Below, one piece after another: positions 27,913-36,136 of a DNA stretch of 44,470 nucleotides (position 1 is its first letter; every line of letters starts with the position of its first letter). Source of the DNA: Noviherbaspirillum malthae (GTDB taxonomy: Bacteria; Pseudomonadota; Gammaproteobacteria; Burkholderiales; Burkholderiaceae_D); contig NZ_JACYXF010000053.1 in assembly GCF_015352985.1 (NCBI RefSeq), forward strand, positions 1 through 44,470. Direction: 5' to 3'. The notes below the pieces were generated by a model. The model was not told the DNA's origin. It did not search any database and saw only the letters and a program-made list of their open reading frames with translations. Both the position numbers and the translations under genes were made by a program.

Positions 27913-28377
27913 ATGGGTAATAAAAGAGCGGTATTCCGCGTAGTCGCCATGTCCGCTGCAATTGCGCTGACCGGTTGCGCAATGCCCGGAAAAACTTCCA
28001 AACAAGTCCTTTCCACCGACAAGATCTATCCAGCCATCGGGCCCTATTCCCAAATGACTTCCCACGGAGGATTGATCTTCCTTTCCGGGGTCATCCCATT
28101 GAACAAGGCAGGCAATGCCGTTCAGGGAACCACCGTCGAAGAACAAACCAGGCTGGTTCTCGACTATATCGGCGAAAAGCTGAAGTCCCAGGGACTGTCT
28201 TATGACGATGTACTGATGAGCACCGTGTACATGAAAAATCTGAACGATTTCGCGGTGATGAACAAGATCTACGGGGAGTACTTCAAAACGAACGCACCGG
28301 CGCGGGCTACCGTCGAGGTCGCCCGCCTGCCGCGTGATGTGCTGATCGAAATTGCTGTTGTTGCTGGCCGCCGTTAA
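27913..28377 (+). CDS. RidA-family enamine/imine deaminase, lipoprotein form
   Basis: A 154-residue RidA (YjgF/YER057c/UK114) protein preceded by a lipoprotein signal. Basic residues and a hydrophobic stretch end in the lipobox L-T-G-C22; Ala at +2 predicts outer-membrane placement. The RidA core is intact: GPYSQ near the start, the key Arg in A-R-A-T-V-E-V-A-R-L-P and the conserved Glu in LIEIAVV. RidA hydrolyses reactive enamines and imines such as 2-aminoacrylate made by PLP enzymes. Cytosolic RidA has no export signal, so this one should act in the periplasm. AAGGAG lies nine bases before the ATG. A Tat-exported PLP enzyme begins 27 bases downstream, and I infer that the pair works together. 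Confidence 0.9.
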   Translation: MGNKRAVFRVVAMSAAIALTGCAMPGKTSKQVLSTDKIYPAIGPYSQMTSHGGLIFLSGVIPLNKAGNAVQGTTVEEQTRLVLDYIGEKLKSQGLSYDDVLMSTVYMKNLNDFAVMNKIYGEYFKTNAPARATVEVARLPRDVLIEIAVVAGRR

Positions 28378-28404
28378 ACATCAACGAATGCAGGAGACAG
28401 GACC

Positions 28405-29874
28405 ATGAGCAAAGATGTTGTCACTGACGTTGCAGGAAACAAGCCTTCCGGTTTTTCTCACGACGAAACCCGGCACTGGACACCCAGCAGGCGCGACTTC
28501 CTGCGCATGCTGGGCGCAGGAGCGGCAGTCGCCGCGGCCAGCCCGCTGAGCGCATTTGCAAACAACGGCTCCGCCGGCGCCGGCGCTCTCCGCAGCCGCT
28601 TGCTGCAGGACGACCGTTTCTGGGCCAGCATCAACAGCATGTTCGTGCTCGATCCGAGCCGCACCTTCATGAACATCGGCACGGCGGGATCGATGCCGAA
28701 AATATCGCTCGACGTCTTCGACGAGGAGAACCGCACCAAGGCAAGAACGTCCGGCAGCGGCTATACCAACCTGCTCGCGGAACGGACCAAGGTGGCGCCG
28801 GGCTTCGGCGTCGACCCGGACGAACTCGCCTTCTCGGCCAATACCTCCTCGGGCATGTGCCACGCGATTCTCGGCCTGGACTGGAAGGCCGGCGACGTGG
28901 TCGTCACGACCAATCACGAGCATCCCGGCGGTGACGTGCCGCTCCAGATTGCGGTGGATCGTTACGGCATCCAGGTGTCGCGCGTGGCACTGCCGGTAGG
29001 CAATGACCAGACAGCCGCCACCTACGTCAACCTGTTCGAACAGCGCATCCGGGAACTCAGGGCTGCCGGCAAGCGGGTCAGGGCGATGATGTGGTCGTCG
29101 CCGACCTACAAGACGGGCACCATGCTGCCGATCGCGGAGCTGGTGGACGTGGCCAAGCGCAATGAGCTGATCAGCATTGTCGACGGTGCCCACCTGCCGG
29201 GCATGATGGCTTACGACTATGCCAGCCTGGGCATGGACTTCATGTCCGGTGCAGGGCACAAATGGCAGTGCGGCCCGGGTTCGACAGGCATCCTTGTGGT
29301 CAGGAACAAGATCCGCGGTTCCAACCCGCTGCCGCTGCCGAAGTGGTATCCGATCCACACCAGCAGCTATCCGACCACACCGCTGGTGCGCACCACGACA
29401 GGCACGGCAAGCTTCGACATCGGCAGCATCATTACCAGCTGCGGCAGCCTGCATACGCCGATGTTCTCGGCGCTGGTGAAGGCGTGCGAGCTGTGGGACC
29501 AGATCGGACGCAAGAAGATCGAAACCTATGATCTCACGCTCAGCCAGTACCTGAAGGAGAAGATTGCCGAACGCTGGGGCGTGGAACGCCTGTATTCGCC
29601 GAAGGACGATCCCAAGCTGCTGTCTGCCATCACCTCGTTCAATCCTTTCCACAATACGGCCGACGTGCTGAACTCCGCGAAGTCCGGCACCTTCGTATCG
29701 AGGCTGCTTTCCGACTACAACCGCGGATTCGTGATCCGCAACGTCAACGTACCGGTGATCAATTCTCCCACTGATCACTGGCCGGTACGCATCTCCACGC
29801 ATCTGTGGCACAACGCCTCGGATATCGACCGCCTGGTCGATGCGATGTGGGATCTGTCGAAGAAGCTGGGTTGA
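28405..29874 (+). CDS. Tat-exported PLP-dependent enzyme, aminotransferase class V fold
   Basis: A 489-residue fold-type I PLP enzyme. The N-terminus carries a classic twin-arginine signal, S-R29-R30-D-F-L-R with a following Ala-rich hydrophobic stretch ending near SAFA. The cofactor lysine is K286 in G-A-G-H-K-W-Q; the upstream Asp that pairs with the pyridine nitrogen is in I-V-D-G-A-H. This group includes isopenicillin N epimerase-like proteins, the C-S lyase EgtE, cysteine desulfurases and the periplasmic PvdN. Export of a folded PLP enzyme is rare. With RidA lipoprotein in front (27-base gap) and sulfur genes around, a C-S lyase or similar eliminating activity on a cysteine-type substrate is plausible but unproven. 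AGGAGA precedes the ATG. Confidence 0.9.
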   Translation: MSKDVVTDVAGNKPSGFSHDETRHWTPSRRDFLRMLGAGAAVAAASPLSAFANNGSAGAGALRSRLLQDDRFWASINSMFVLDPSRTFMNIGTAGSMPKISLDVFDEENRTKARTSGSGYTNLLAERTKVAPGFGVDPDELAFSANTSSGMCHAILGLDWKAGDVVVTTNHEHPGGDVPLQIAVDRYGIQVSRVALPVGNDQTAATYVNLFEQRIRELRAAGKRVRAMMWSSPTYKTGTMLPIAELVDVAKRNELISIVDGAHLPGMMAYDYASLGMDFMSGAGHKWQCGPGSTGILVVRNKIRGSNPLPLPKWYPIHTSSYPTTPLVRTTTGTASFDIGSIITSCGSLHTPMFSALVKACELWDQIGRKKIETYDLTLSQYLKEKIAERWGVERLYSPKDDPKLLSAITSFNPFHNTADVLNSAKSGTFVSRLLSDYNRGFVIRNVNVPVINSPTDHWPVRISTHLWHNASDIDRLVDAMWDLSKKLG

Positions 29875-29913
29875 AGGAGATGCCGCAATAGAAGCAATTC
29901 GTTAGCATCGGTC

Positions 29914-29945
29914 ACTGTGGGCGGGGGTGCTTCCTCGCCCACAGT
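29914..29945 (+). terminator. Hairpin after the PLP-enzyme gene
   Basis: A perfect 10-bp stem (ACTGTGGGCG with CGCCCACAGT) and a 12-base loop lie 40 bases past the stop. There is no T run. It immediately precedes the next activator-site motif and promoter, so it marks a transcript boundary. Confidence 0.5.
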
Positions 29946-29948
29946 TCA

Positions 29949-29964
29949 TGTTGCGAACGCAGCA
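29949..29964. promoter_or_regulatory. Candidate activator site, TGTTGC-N5-CAGCA dyad (copy B)
   Basis: TGTTGCGAACGCAGCA is the best dyad of the three copies, symmetric except for one base pair. A weaker related sequence, GGTTGCGTTCTGCGCACC, lies at 29970-29987. Both are within about 75 bases upstream of the sigma-54 promoter at 30025. Confidence 0.58.
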
Positions 29965-30024
29965 GGAGCGGTTGCGTTCTGCGCACCGTCTTGCCGTTTT
30001 ATCGCATGGGATCGCACATTCCGC

Positions 30025-30040
30025 TGGTACACCCCTTGCT
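30025..30040 (+). promoter_or_regulatory. Sigma-54 (-24/-12) promoter of the second dioxygenase/monooxygenase operon
   Basis: TGGTACACCCCTTGCT has a perfect -12 (TTGCT), one change in TGGCAC and exact GG-N10-GC spacing. It lies 54 bases before the TTG start of the dioxygenase. Confidence 0.75.
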
Positions 30041-30093
30041 CAAATCGCCCTGCATTTCCGTCATTCGACGGAAACAGTCAGGGAGATTCTTCA

Positions 30094-31047
30094 TTGAGCG
30101 CCATACTGAATACCAGCTTTGCCAGCCAACCCCTTTTCACTTCCGTCTCCATCGCCGTTCACGAGGCGTCGCATTCGCCGCTTCCACGGCAGCGTGACGA
30201 TGAGGTAGACATCGTTCCTGCCGGCGAAGGACTCGGCGCTGTCGTTACCGGCCTCGACGTGAACCGTCCCTTGAGCGCCGCGCTGGTGTGGCGCCTCAAG
30301 CGCGCGCTGGAAGACCATCACATCCTGATCTTCAAGAGCCAGTCTCTCGATGACCGGGCCTTGCTGGCGTTCGCCACGCACTTCGGTCCGGTGTTTCATT
30401 CACAGGCCGATGTGCCGGTACTGGGTTCCTCCGATCATGCCGGCGTTGCGCCGGATGTCGTTCCGGTCTCCAACCTGGACGGCGGCTATACCGGCAACGG
30501 CGAATTGAGGCCGCATATCGATCACCAGTGGACGCCGCTGCCGTCGGCGGCGTCGCTGCTGTATGCGGAGGAAGTGCCGCACAAGGGCGGCGACACGACC
30601 TGGTTCAATCTTGCGCAGGCGTACAGCGATCTCGACGAGGCGACGAAGCAGCGTATCGACGGCTTGAAGCTGATTACCTACAACCCCTTCGTGCGCAGCC
30701 CCGGCCAGACGCGGCCGCTCTACCGCACCCCCGATATCGCTCCGCTGGGACACGGCTTTCCGCATCCGCTGGTGCGCACCCATCCGGGCAGCGGCAGAAA
30801 GATTCTTTTCCTTGCCACCCATTCGGAAGTGGAAATTCCCGGATTCGATCCGAAGGAAGGCAGCGAGCTGATCGCAAGTCTGCGCGCCCACATTCTGCAG
30901 CCGAAGTACCAGTACACCCACCGCTGGCAGGTCGGCGACATCGTGCACTGGGACAACCAGGCCACGCTGCACGCTCGCACCGGCTTCGATGCAGCGGAAC
31001 GCCGCCTGCTCAAGCGCGTCAGCCTCGCCGGCGCGCGACCGTTTTGA
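30094..31047 (+). CDS. TauD/TfdA-type Fe(II)/2-oxoglutarate dioxygenase (copy 2)
   Basis: A 317-residue dioxygenase, paralogous to the one at 23378 but only distantly alike in the N-terminal part. Iron ligands H141 and D143 (P-H-I-D-H) and H293 (A-T-L-H-A-R) and the terminal Arg region (RRLLKRVSLAG) are complete, so it should be active on an alkyl sulfonate, sulfate ester or related acid with 2-oxoglutarate and oxygen. The start is TTG at 30094, chosen because GGGAGA lies seven bases upstream and the sigma-54 promoter would fall inside any longer version. The next gene, a flavin monooxygenase, begins 22 bases after the stop, so the two form an operon. Confidence 0.9.
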   Translation: MSAILNTSFASQPLFTSVSIAVHEASHSPLPRQRDDEVDIVPAGEGLGAVVTGLDVNRPLSAALVWRLKRALEDHHILIFKSQSLDDRALLAFATHFGPVFHSQADVPVLGSSDHAGVAPDVVPVSNLDGGYTGNGELRPHIDHQWTPLPSAASLLYAEEVPHKGGDTTWFNLAQAYSDLDEATKQRIDGLKLITYNPFVRSPGQTRPLYRTPDIAPLGHGFPHPLVRTHPGSGRKILFLATHSEVEIPGFDPKEGSELIASLRAHILQPKYQYTHRWQVGDIVHWDNQATLHARTGFDAAERRLLKRVSLAGARPF

Positions 31048-31069
31048 TTTCAAACAGGGAGAACATCGC

Positions 31070-32422
31070 ATGACCCAACGCAAGATGCGCCTTGGCGCCT
31101 TCATCATGGCGACCGGACACCATGTCGCCGCCTGGCGCCATCCGGGATCGCAGATCGATTCCGGTGTCAACATCGACCATTACATCGAAGTCGCGCAGAC
31201 GGCCGAGCGCGGCAAGTTCGACCAGGTATTCGTCGCAGACAGCCCCGGCGTCTGGCACCAGGGGGACGATGAATCGTTCAGCCGGCAGGGGCGAGTATCG
31301 TATTTCGAGCCGGTAACGTTGTGGGCTGCGTTGTCGGTGGCCACCAAACATATCGGATTCGTCGCTACCGCGTCGACTACCTATGAAGATCCTTTCCTGC
31401 TTGCGCGAAAATTTGCATCGCTGGACCATATCAGCAAGGGGCGGGCCGCGTGGAACGTGGTGACCACGAGTGCCGAGAGCGTGTACGGCAACTTCGGACT
31501 CGACCGCCATCCCGACCCTGAGCTTCGCTATGAAAAGGCGCATGAGTTCCTTGACGTGGTCAAGGGTCTCTGGGACAGCTTCGAGGACGACGCGTTCATC
31601 CGCAATCCCGAGTCGGGCGTCTATTTCGATCCCGACAAGCTGCATGCACTCAACCACGCCGGCAAGCACCTGAAGGTGTCCGGTCCGCTGAACATCGAGC
31701 GTCCGCCGCAGGGCCATCCCGTCATTGTCCAGGCAGGGTCTTCCGAACCCGGACGCGAACTCGCGGCGGCAACCGCGGAAGCCATCTTCACCGCATGGAC
31801 CAGCCTGGAAGAGGCGCAAGCCTTCTACCGCGACGTGAAGGGCAGGCTGGCGAAATACGGCCGCCGTCCCGAACAATTGCTGATCCTGCCCGGCATATCT
31901 CCGGTGATCGGCCGCACGCAGGAAGAGGCGGAAGCGAAATGGGCGGAACTGCAAAGCCTGATCCATCCTTCCGTCGGCCTCGGCACGATAGCCCGTTACT
32001 GGCCGAACGAAGACTTGTCGTCCTGGGATCTGGATGCGCCGCCGCCTTACTATCCGGAGCCGCCAGCGGGACGCAACAGCCGCCATCATGTCGTCATTGA
32101 ACTGGCAAGGCGCGAAAAATTCACGGTGCGCCAGCTTTACGAATACCTCGCGGGCGCTCGCGGCCACTGGGTGGTCGTCGGAACGCCGGAGAAGATTGCC
32201 GACGAGATGCAGGCATGGTTCGAGAACGGCGCGGCGGACGGCTTCAATGTCATGCCGCCGGTGCTGCCGCAATCGCTGAATGAGTTCGTCGATCTCGTGA
32301 TTCCAGAATTGCAGAAGCGCGGATTGTTCCGTACGGAATACGAAGGCCGCACCCTGCGCGAGAATCTGGGACTCGACCGGCCGGTCAACCGCCATACGGT
32401 CAAGGCGGCGAAGGCTGCCTGA
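31070..32422 (+). CDS. FMNH2-dependent monooxygenase, NtaA/SnaA/DszA family (copy 2)
   Basis: A 450-residue flavin monooxygenase strongly similar along its whole length to copy 1 at 20030. It shares LGAFI-ATGHH, AAWRHPGSQ, FVATASTTYE, GRAAWNVVTT and the closing GADGFNVMPPVLP-type block (AADGFNVMPPVLP here). It needs reduced FMN from a partner reductase and would desulfurise or oxidise an organosulfur compound. The two copies are paralogues by duplication; differences cluster in the 330-370 region, which may tune substrate choice. AGGGAGAA precedes the ATG. It is second in the operon after TauD copy 2 and is followed by a strong bidirectional terminator. Confidence 0.92.
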   Translation: MTQRKMRLGAFIMATGHHVAAWRHPGSQIDSGVNIDHYIEVAQTAERGKFDQVFVADSPGVWHQGDDESFSRQGRVSYFEPVTLWAALSVATKHIGFVATASTTYEDPFLLARKFASLDHISKGRAAWNVVTTSAESVYGNFGLDRHPDPELRYEKAHEFLDVVKGLWDSFEDDAFIRNPESGVYFDPDKLHALNHAGKHLKVSGPLNIERPPQGHPVIVQAGSSEPGRELAAATAEAIFTAWTSLEEAQAFYRDVKGRLAKYGRRPEQLLILPGISPVIGRTQEEAEAKWAELQSLIHPSVGLGTIARYWPNEDLSSWDLDAPPPYYPEPPAGRNSRHHVVIELARREKFTVRQLYEYLAGARGHWVVVGTPEKIADEMQAWFENGAADGFNVMPPVLPQSLNEFVDLVIPELQKRGLFRTEYEGRTLRENLGLDRPVNRHTVKAAKAA

Positions 32423-32444
32423 CGCCGGTTATTGCAAAAATAGA

Positions 32445-32480
32445 AAACGCGGTGCAGACCTGCATGCCCGCACCGCGTTT
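32445..32480. terminator. Bidirectional terminator between monooxygenase 2 and the convergent hydrolase
   Basis: An 11-bp stem (AAACGCGGTGC with GCACCGCGTTT) has an A-rich stretch on the left and T-rich on the right. It lies between two convergent stops and can serve both transcripts. Confidence 0.78.
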
Positions 32481-32536
32481 CTCGTACCGCGCTCCAAGCG
32501 CCTTGGCTCAAACGAGTTATTGCAGCGTTGCCTGTA

Positions 32537-33106
32537 TCAGTTCACGGCAATGCGCTCGGCTTCCGCCAGCCTCGCCAGACCGGCAAGCCGGGACAATTGA
32601 TCAAGCCCGTATTGCCAGTCGCCCAGGCCGGAGTCGGCATTGATATGACCGAGCGCACCGGCATTGACGAAGCCGGCCTGCCACTGGCGCGCCCAGTGGG
32701 CGGCACGCTCGCTGCTCATCCAGGGATCATCGGTGCTGCCGATCACCACGGCGGGGAAGGCAAGGCGCACATTGCTCAGCTGCGCGGCCACGCCGAATTT
32801 CACCGGGTCGGCGGGCGCCACCAGCAGCGCTCCCGCAATGCGCGAAGCATCGAACCTGGCGCGGTGAACAGTGGTCAGGCAGCCGAAGCTGTGTGCGATC
32901 AACAGCGCCGGCTTGCTTGACTGCCGTAGCTCCTGCGCCAGACGCTTCGACCAGACTTCCAGTTCCGGCACATCCCAATGCTCCTGCTCCACGCGCCGCG
33001 CATGCGGCAGCTGGATTTCCCGGCGCGATTGCCAGTGTTCCGGACCGCTGCCGTGCAGGCCGGGAACGGTGAGCAGCCGAAAGTCGGCGAAGAGATTTGC
33101 GGGCAT
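32537..33106 (-). CDS. RBBP9/YdeN-family alpha/beta hydrolase
   Basis: A 189-residue small serine hydrolase. The nucleophile elbow is A-H-S-F-G-C, the acid is in STDDPW and the histidine in L-G-H-I-N-A. The opening TVPGLHGSGPEHWQSR is the family's signature N-terminus. Bacterial members are serine hydrolases of largely unknown substrate. The start ATG at 33106 is preceded by AAAGG on the minus strand. It is the only minus-strand gene inside the right half of the sulfur cluster and is divergent from the porin, sharing the 440-base gap that holds an activator site and sigma-54 promoter for the porin. Any link to sulfur use is by position only. Confidence 0.9.
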   Translation of the reverse strand: MPANLFADFRLLTVPGLHGSGPEHWQSRREIQLPHARRVEQEHWDVPELEVWSKRLAQELRQSSKPALLIAHSFGCLTTVHRARFDASRIAGALLVAPADPVKFGVAAQLSNVRLAFPAVVIGSTDDPWMSSERAAHWARQWQAGFVNAGALGHINADSGLGDWQYGLDQLSRLAGLARLAEAERIAVN

Positions 33107-33292
33107 GTGAAACCTTTGACGGATGAGCGAAGAAATACGACCGCCATTGATCAGGCGGTTTCTCTCCCAGTGTGCTTAGGGTAAGCCAACACGCTCCGCA
33201 CGAGAACGAATGCTTTCGTACTTGGTTCATCGCTCTATTTATATGGGACCGGCCGCCGTTTTCTTTGCAAATCGATTCTCGTGTCGACTTCC

Positions 33293-33308
33293 TGTTGCGC
33301 AATCAGCA
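33293..33308. promoter_or_regulatory. Candidate activator site, TGTTGC-N5-CAGCA dyad (copy C)
   Basis: TGTTGCGCAATCAGCA matches copies A and B at all eleven fixed positions. It lies about 80 bases upstream of the porin promoter in the 440-base gap 33107-33546, which otherwise shows no gene. Confidence 0.52.
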
Positions 33309-33390
33309 GCATCCTGTGTCGATGTGCTGGCATTCACACAGCCATCGGCGAAAAACGTTCGCGACGGCCGTAAAAACGATGAAAAACGCA

Positions 33391-33406
33391 TGGCATGGAT
33401 TCTGCC
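33391..33406 (+). promoter_or_regulatory. Sigma-54 (-24/-12) promoter of the porin-ABC operon
   Basis: TGGCATGGATTCTGCC has exact GG-N10-GC spacing and is nearly identical to the amidohydrolase promoter at 25475 (TGGCATGGATGCTGCA). It lies about 140 bases before the porin start, a longer leader than the others. Confidence 0.58.
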
Positions 33407-33546
33407 TAATGACAATGCAACGGCAGGCGTCACGCTGCTGAACCCAGGCCGCGGCTAGACGGCGCAGGACAGGCGACTCACGAAGCGACGAATCATGGAG
33501 CAGGCCGCAGTGCGGCTCGGCATCACGCACATACAGGGAGTATTGA

Positions 33547-34989
33547 TTGAAGCACGCAGAGAGGAAAAAGGGCAGGGCACTGCTGGGAGCCGGCTTGCTG
33601 GCGTTCGCCGGCGCAGGTCACGCAGCGGGACCGAGCAACGAGGAGTTGAAGCGGCAGATCGAGGAATTGAAAGCAGTGGTCAACAGCCTGCAGCAGCAGG
33701 TTCAGTCTCAGCAGAGACCGGCTGCGCAGGAAAGCGCAACGGCCGCCGAAGCACTGACGCCAGGCCTTGCCGCTGACAAGCCGGAAAGTGCAACCAAGGC
33801 CGATATCGACGGCCTGCGCACTGATCTTGAGAACTACAAGTACGAGCAGCGCCGCAGCCGAGAGACCAAGACCGCACTGACGACACGCGGCACCACCATC
33901 GGCGGCAGCGTGCAGGTGCGTGCCGCTGCGCAAACTCCAGGCACGCGCACCGGCAGCTCGTCTACAGTTACAGACCGCAATTCCAGTTTCGACATCTCCC
34001 AGGGCACGCTGAACTTCAGCGGCAGCCTGTACCGCGACTATTCCGAAGGCCGCAACCTGGATTACCGTCTCGCTTTCGCGTATGCGAAGAACAATCCGGC
34101 CACCGACGGCAGCCAGTTCAATGTGACCGATGCCTTCGTGCGTTACAGCCCGTTCCCGACACTGACGGGGCTGGAAGATCCGCGCCTGACGCTCACTTTC
34201 GGCCAGCAGCAGATTCCCTTCGGGCTCGAGGCGCAGATCGGCGAGGAACTGCGGCCGGTGATCAACAACGCCCAGTTCCTGAGCGGTCTCGGCGTCGGGA
34301 CGCGCCAGATCGGTTTCATCGTGCGCGGTGACTACGATCCGTATGTTGACTATGGTTTCAATTACCGCGCACCGCTGCTCGAATATGCGGTCGGCATCGT
34401 CAACGGCAGCGGCCCGAACAAGTCGGACGACAATAATGCCAAGGACTGGATCGGCCGTCTCGCTTACACCTTGCCGGTGGATTACAACAGCCCGTTCCGC
34501 GAACTGAAGTTCGGCGTATCCGGCTATAAGGGCACGAAGAACCTGACGACCGGCACCACCACGGTGGTGGGCCAGGGCAAGCGCGATCGCTACGGATTCG
34601 ACATCTATTACAACCATGCACCCTTCGGCATCACCTATGAATATGCGGAAGGACGCGATGGCGTGCTCGGCGCCGGCCCGGAGCTCAAGGCGCGCGGCCA
34701 GTACCTCACTGCCTTCTACACCTGGGGCGAGCAGTGGGTCGCCAGTTCGCGCGCCCAAGCCAAGTACGACGACTACTGGCCGAAGTCCTATCAGCTGTTC
34801 GCACGCTTCGACACCTTCGATCCCAACGTGCGGGCCGCCAACGACAAGGTCAAGGTTTATACCGCCGGCTTCAACCTGTTCTTTGCAGAGACCACCAAGT
34901 TCCAGATCAATCTGAACCGCTACAAGTACGAGACCCCGGCGCAGCAGGCCGTCAATGAATTGCTTGCGCAATTCCAGTTCGGATTCTGA
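33547..34989 (+). CDS. Outer-membrane porin with N-terminal coiled coil
   Basis: A 480-residue porin. A signal peptide (about 1-26, ending GAGHAA) precedes a short coiled coil (EELKRQIEELKAVVNSLQQQ), as in trimeric DcaP- and OprP/OprO-like porins. The rest alternates in beta-strand fashion and ends in F-Q-F-G-F, the terminal Phe recognised by the Bam complex. It would let anionic sulfonates or sulfate esters cross the outer membrane. The start is TTG at 33547 with AGGGAG six bases before it. The binding-protein gene follows closely (about 30 bases), so porin and ABC uptake genes form one operon under the promoter at 33391. Specificity is inferred from context. Confidence 0.87.
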   Translation: MKHAERKKGRALLGAGLLAFAGAGHAAGPSNEELKRQIEELKAVVNSLQQQVQSQQRPAAQESATAAEALTPGLAADKPESATKADIDGLRTDLENYKYEQRRSRETKTALTTRGTTIGGSVQVRAAAQTPGTRTGSSSTVTDRNSSFDISQGTLNFSGSLYRDYSEGRNLDYRLAFAYAKNNPATDGSQFNVTDAFVRYSPFPTLTGLEDPRLTLTFGQQQIPFGLEAQIGEELRPVINNAQFLSGLGVGTRQIGFIVRGDYDPYVDYGFNYRAPLLEYAVGIVNGSGPNKSDDNNAKDWIGRLAYTLPVDYNSPFRELKFGVSGYKGTKNLTTGTTTVVGQGKRDRYGFDIYYNHAPFGITYEYAEGRDGVLGAGPELKARGQYLTAFYTWGEQWVASSRAQAKYDDYWPKSYQLFARFDTFDPNVRAANDKVKVYTAGFNLFFAETTKFQINLNRYKYETPAQQAVNELLAQFQFGF

Positions 34990-35020
34990 TCAGTTTTGCA
35001 TTGTTTGAATGGATATCGAC

Positions 35021-36109
35021 ATGAACAAATTCAGCATTACACGAATTGCATCTATTCTGGGCGCGGTCATCTTTGCTACCGGCGGCATGCTGGCGGCTCC
35101 TGCATCGATCGCTCAGGACAAGCCCAAGGTCATCCGCATTGCCTATTCCGGCGCGGGCACCGGCGGCCGGCCGCTGACCGGCGGCACCGTGATCTCCACC
35201 GCACATCAGCAAGGCGCGCTGGAAAAGGAGTTTGCCAAGGATGGCATCAAGATCCAGTGGACATTCAATCCCGGCGCCGGCCCGGCGACCAATGAACAGC
35301 TGGCGAACGGCCTCGCCGACTTCGCCCACCATGGCGACCTGCCCATTATCATCGGCCGCTCGACCGGCTTGCGCACGAAGATCTTGTTTTCGTACACCCG
35401 ATTCGGCGGCAATTACATCACCGGCCCGATCGACTCTCCGGCAAAAAGCCTGGAAGACTTGAAAGGGAAACGTCTCGCGGTATTCAAGGGGACGGCAAGC
35501 CAGCTGACGCTCGGACGCATCCTGAAGAAGCACGGCCTGACCGAGAAGGACTTCAAGACGCTCAGCATGGATGGCGACACCCTGCGCGCGGCCATTGCCA
35601 CCAAGGACGTCGACGGCGGCGTGATCGCTCCCTTTGATCTTGAGGCACGCGGCGTGGGCAAGGTCATCTATGCAACAGGTCCTGATCCTGAACTGTCGTC
35701 GCAGGGAGTGTTCTGGGTGTCGGAAGATTTCGAGAAGAAGTACCCGGACATCGTTCAGCGCGTGGTGACGACGCTGATCAGGGTGGCCGCATGGAGTTCG
35801 GATGAAAAGAACCGGGATGCGCAGTACAAGCTCTGGTCCAACTCCGGCACCAGCTACTACGAGTACCAGAAGACCTTCGGGGATATCCCGCTCAAATGGC
35901 GCCTGTCGCCGCTGCTGGATGAATATTTTGTCGAGAACCTGAAGAAATCGATCCAGCAGGCCAAGGAATTCAAGCTGATCCGGCGCGATATCGAGGTCAA
36001 CGGCTGGCTGGCGCCGCAGTACCTGAATACGGCGCTGCAGGAATTGAAGCTAGACGGCTACTGGCCGGAGTTCGACGCGGCCGGCAAGCCCAAGGCTTCG
36101 CCGAAGTGA
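35021..36109 (+). CDS. ssuA: ABC transporter substrate-binding protein, SsuA-like (copy 2)
   Basis: A 362-residue periplasmic binding protein for aliphatic sulfonates or related anions, related to copy 1 at 18569. The signal peptide spans about residues 1-31 (ending ASIAQD). Lobe motifs include RIAYSGAGTGGRPLTGG, GALEKEFAKDGIKIQW, GAGPATNEQLANGLADFA and SLEDLKGKRLAVFKGTASQL. I start at the ATG at 35021 because it gives a normal basic signal-peptide N-terminus; an ATG at 35009 adds Met-Asp-Ile-Asp and is possible. It lies between the porin and four permease genes, and is the natural partner of that transporter. Confidence 0.9.
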   Translation: MNKFSITRIASILGAVIFATGGMLAAPASIAQDKPKVIRIAYSGAGTGGRPLTGGTVISTAHQQGALEKEFAKDGIKIQWTFNPGAGPATNEQLANGLADFAHHGDLPIIIGRSTGLRTKILFSYTRFGGNYITGPIDSPAKSLEDLKGKRLAVFKGTASQLTLGRILKKHGLTEKDFKTLSMDGDTLRAAIATKDVDGGVIAPFDLEARGVGKVIYATGPDPELSSQGVFWVSEDFEKKYPDIVQRVVTTLIRVAAWSSDEKNRDAQYKLWSNSGTSYYEYQKTFGDIPLKWRLSPLLDEYFVENLKKSIQQAKEFKLIRRDIEVNGWLAPQYLNTALQELKLDGYWPEFDAAGKPKASPK

Positions 36110-36136
36110 TACCGACCAGCACCGACACCCATTGAC

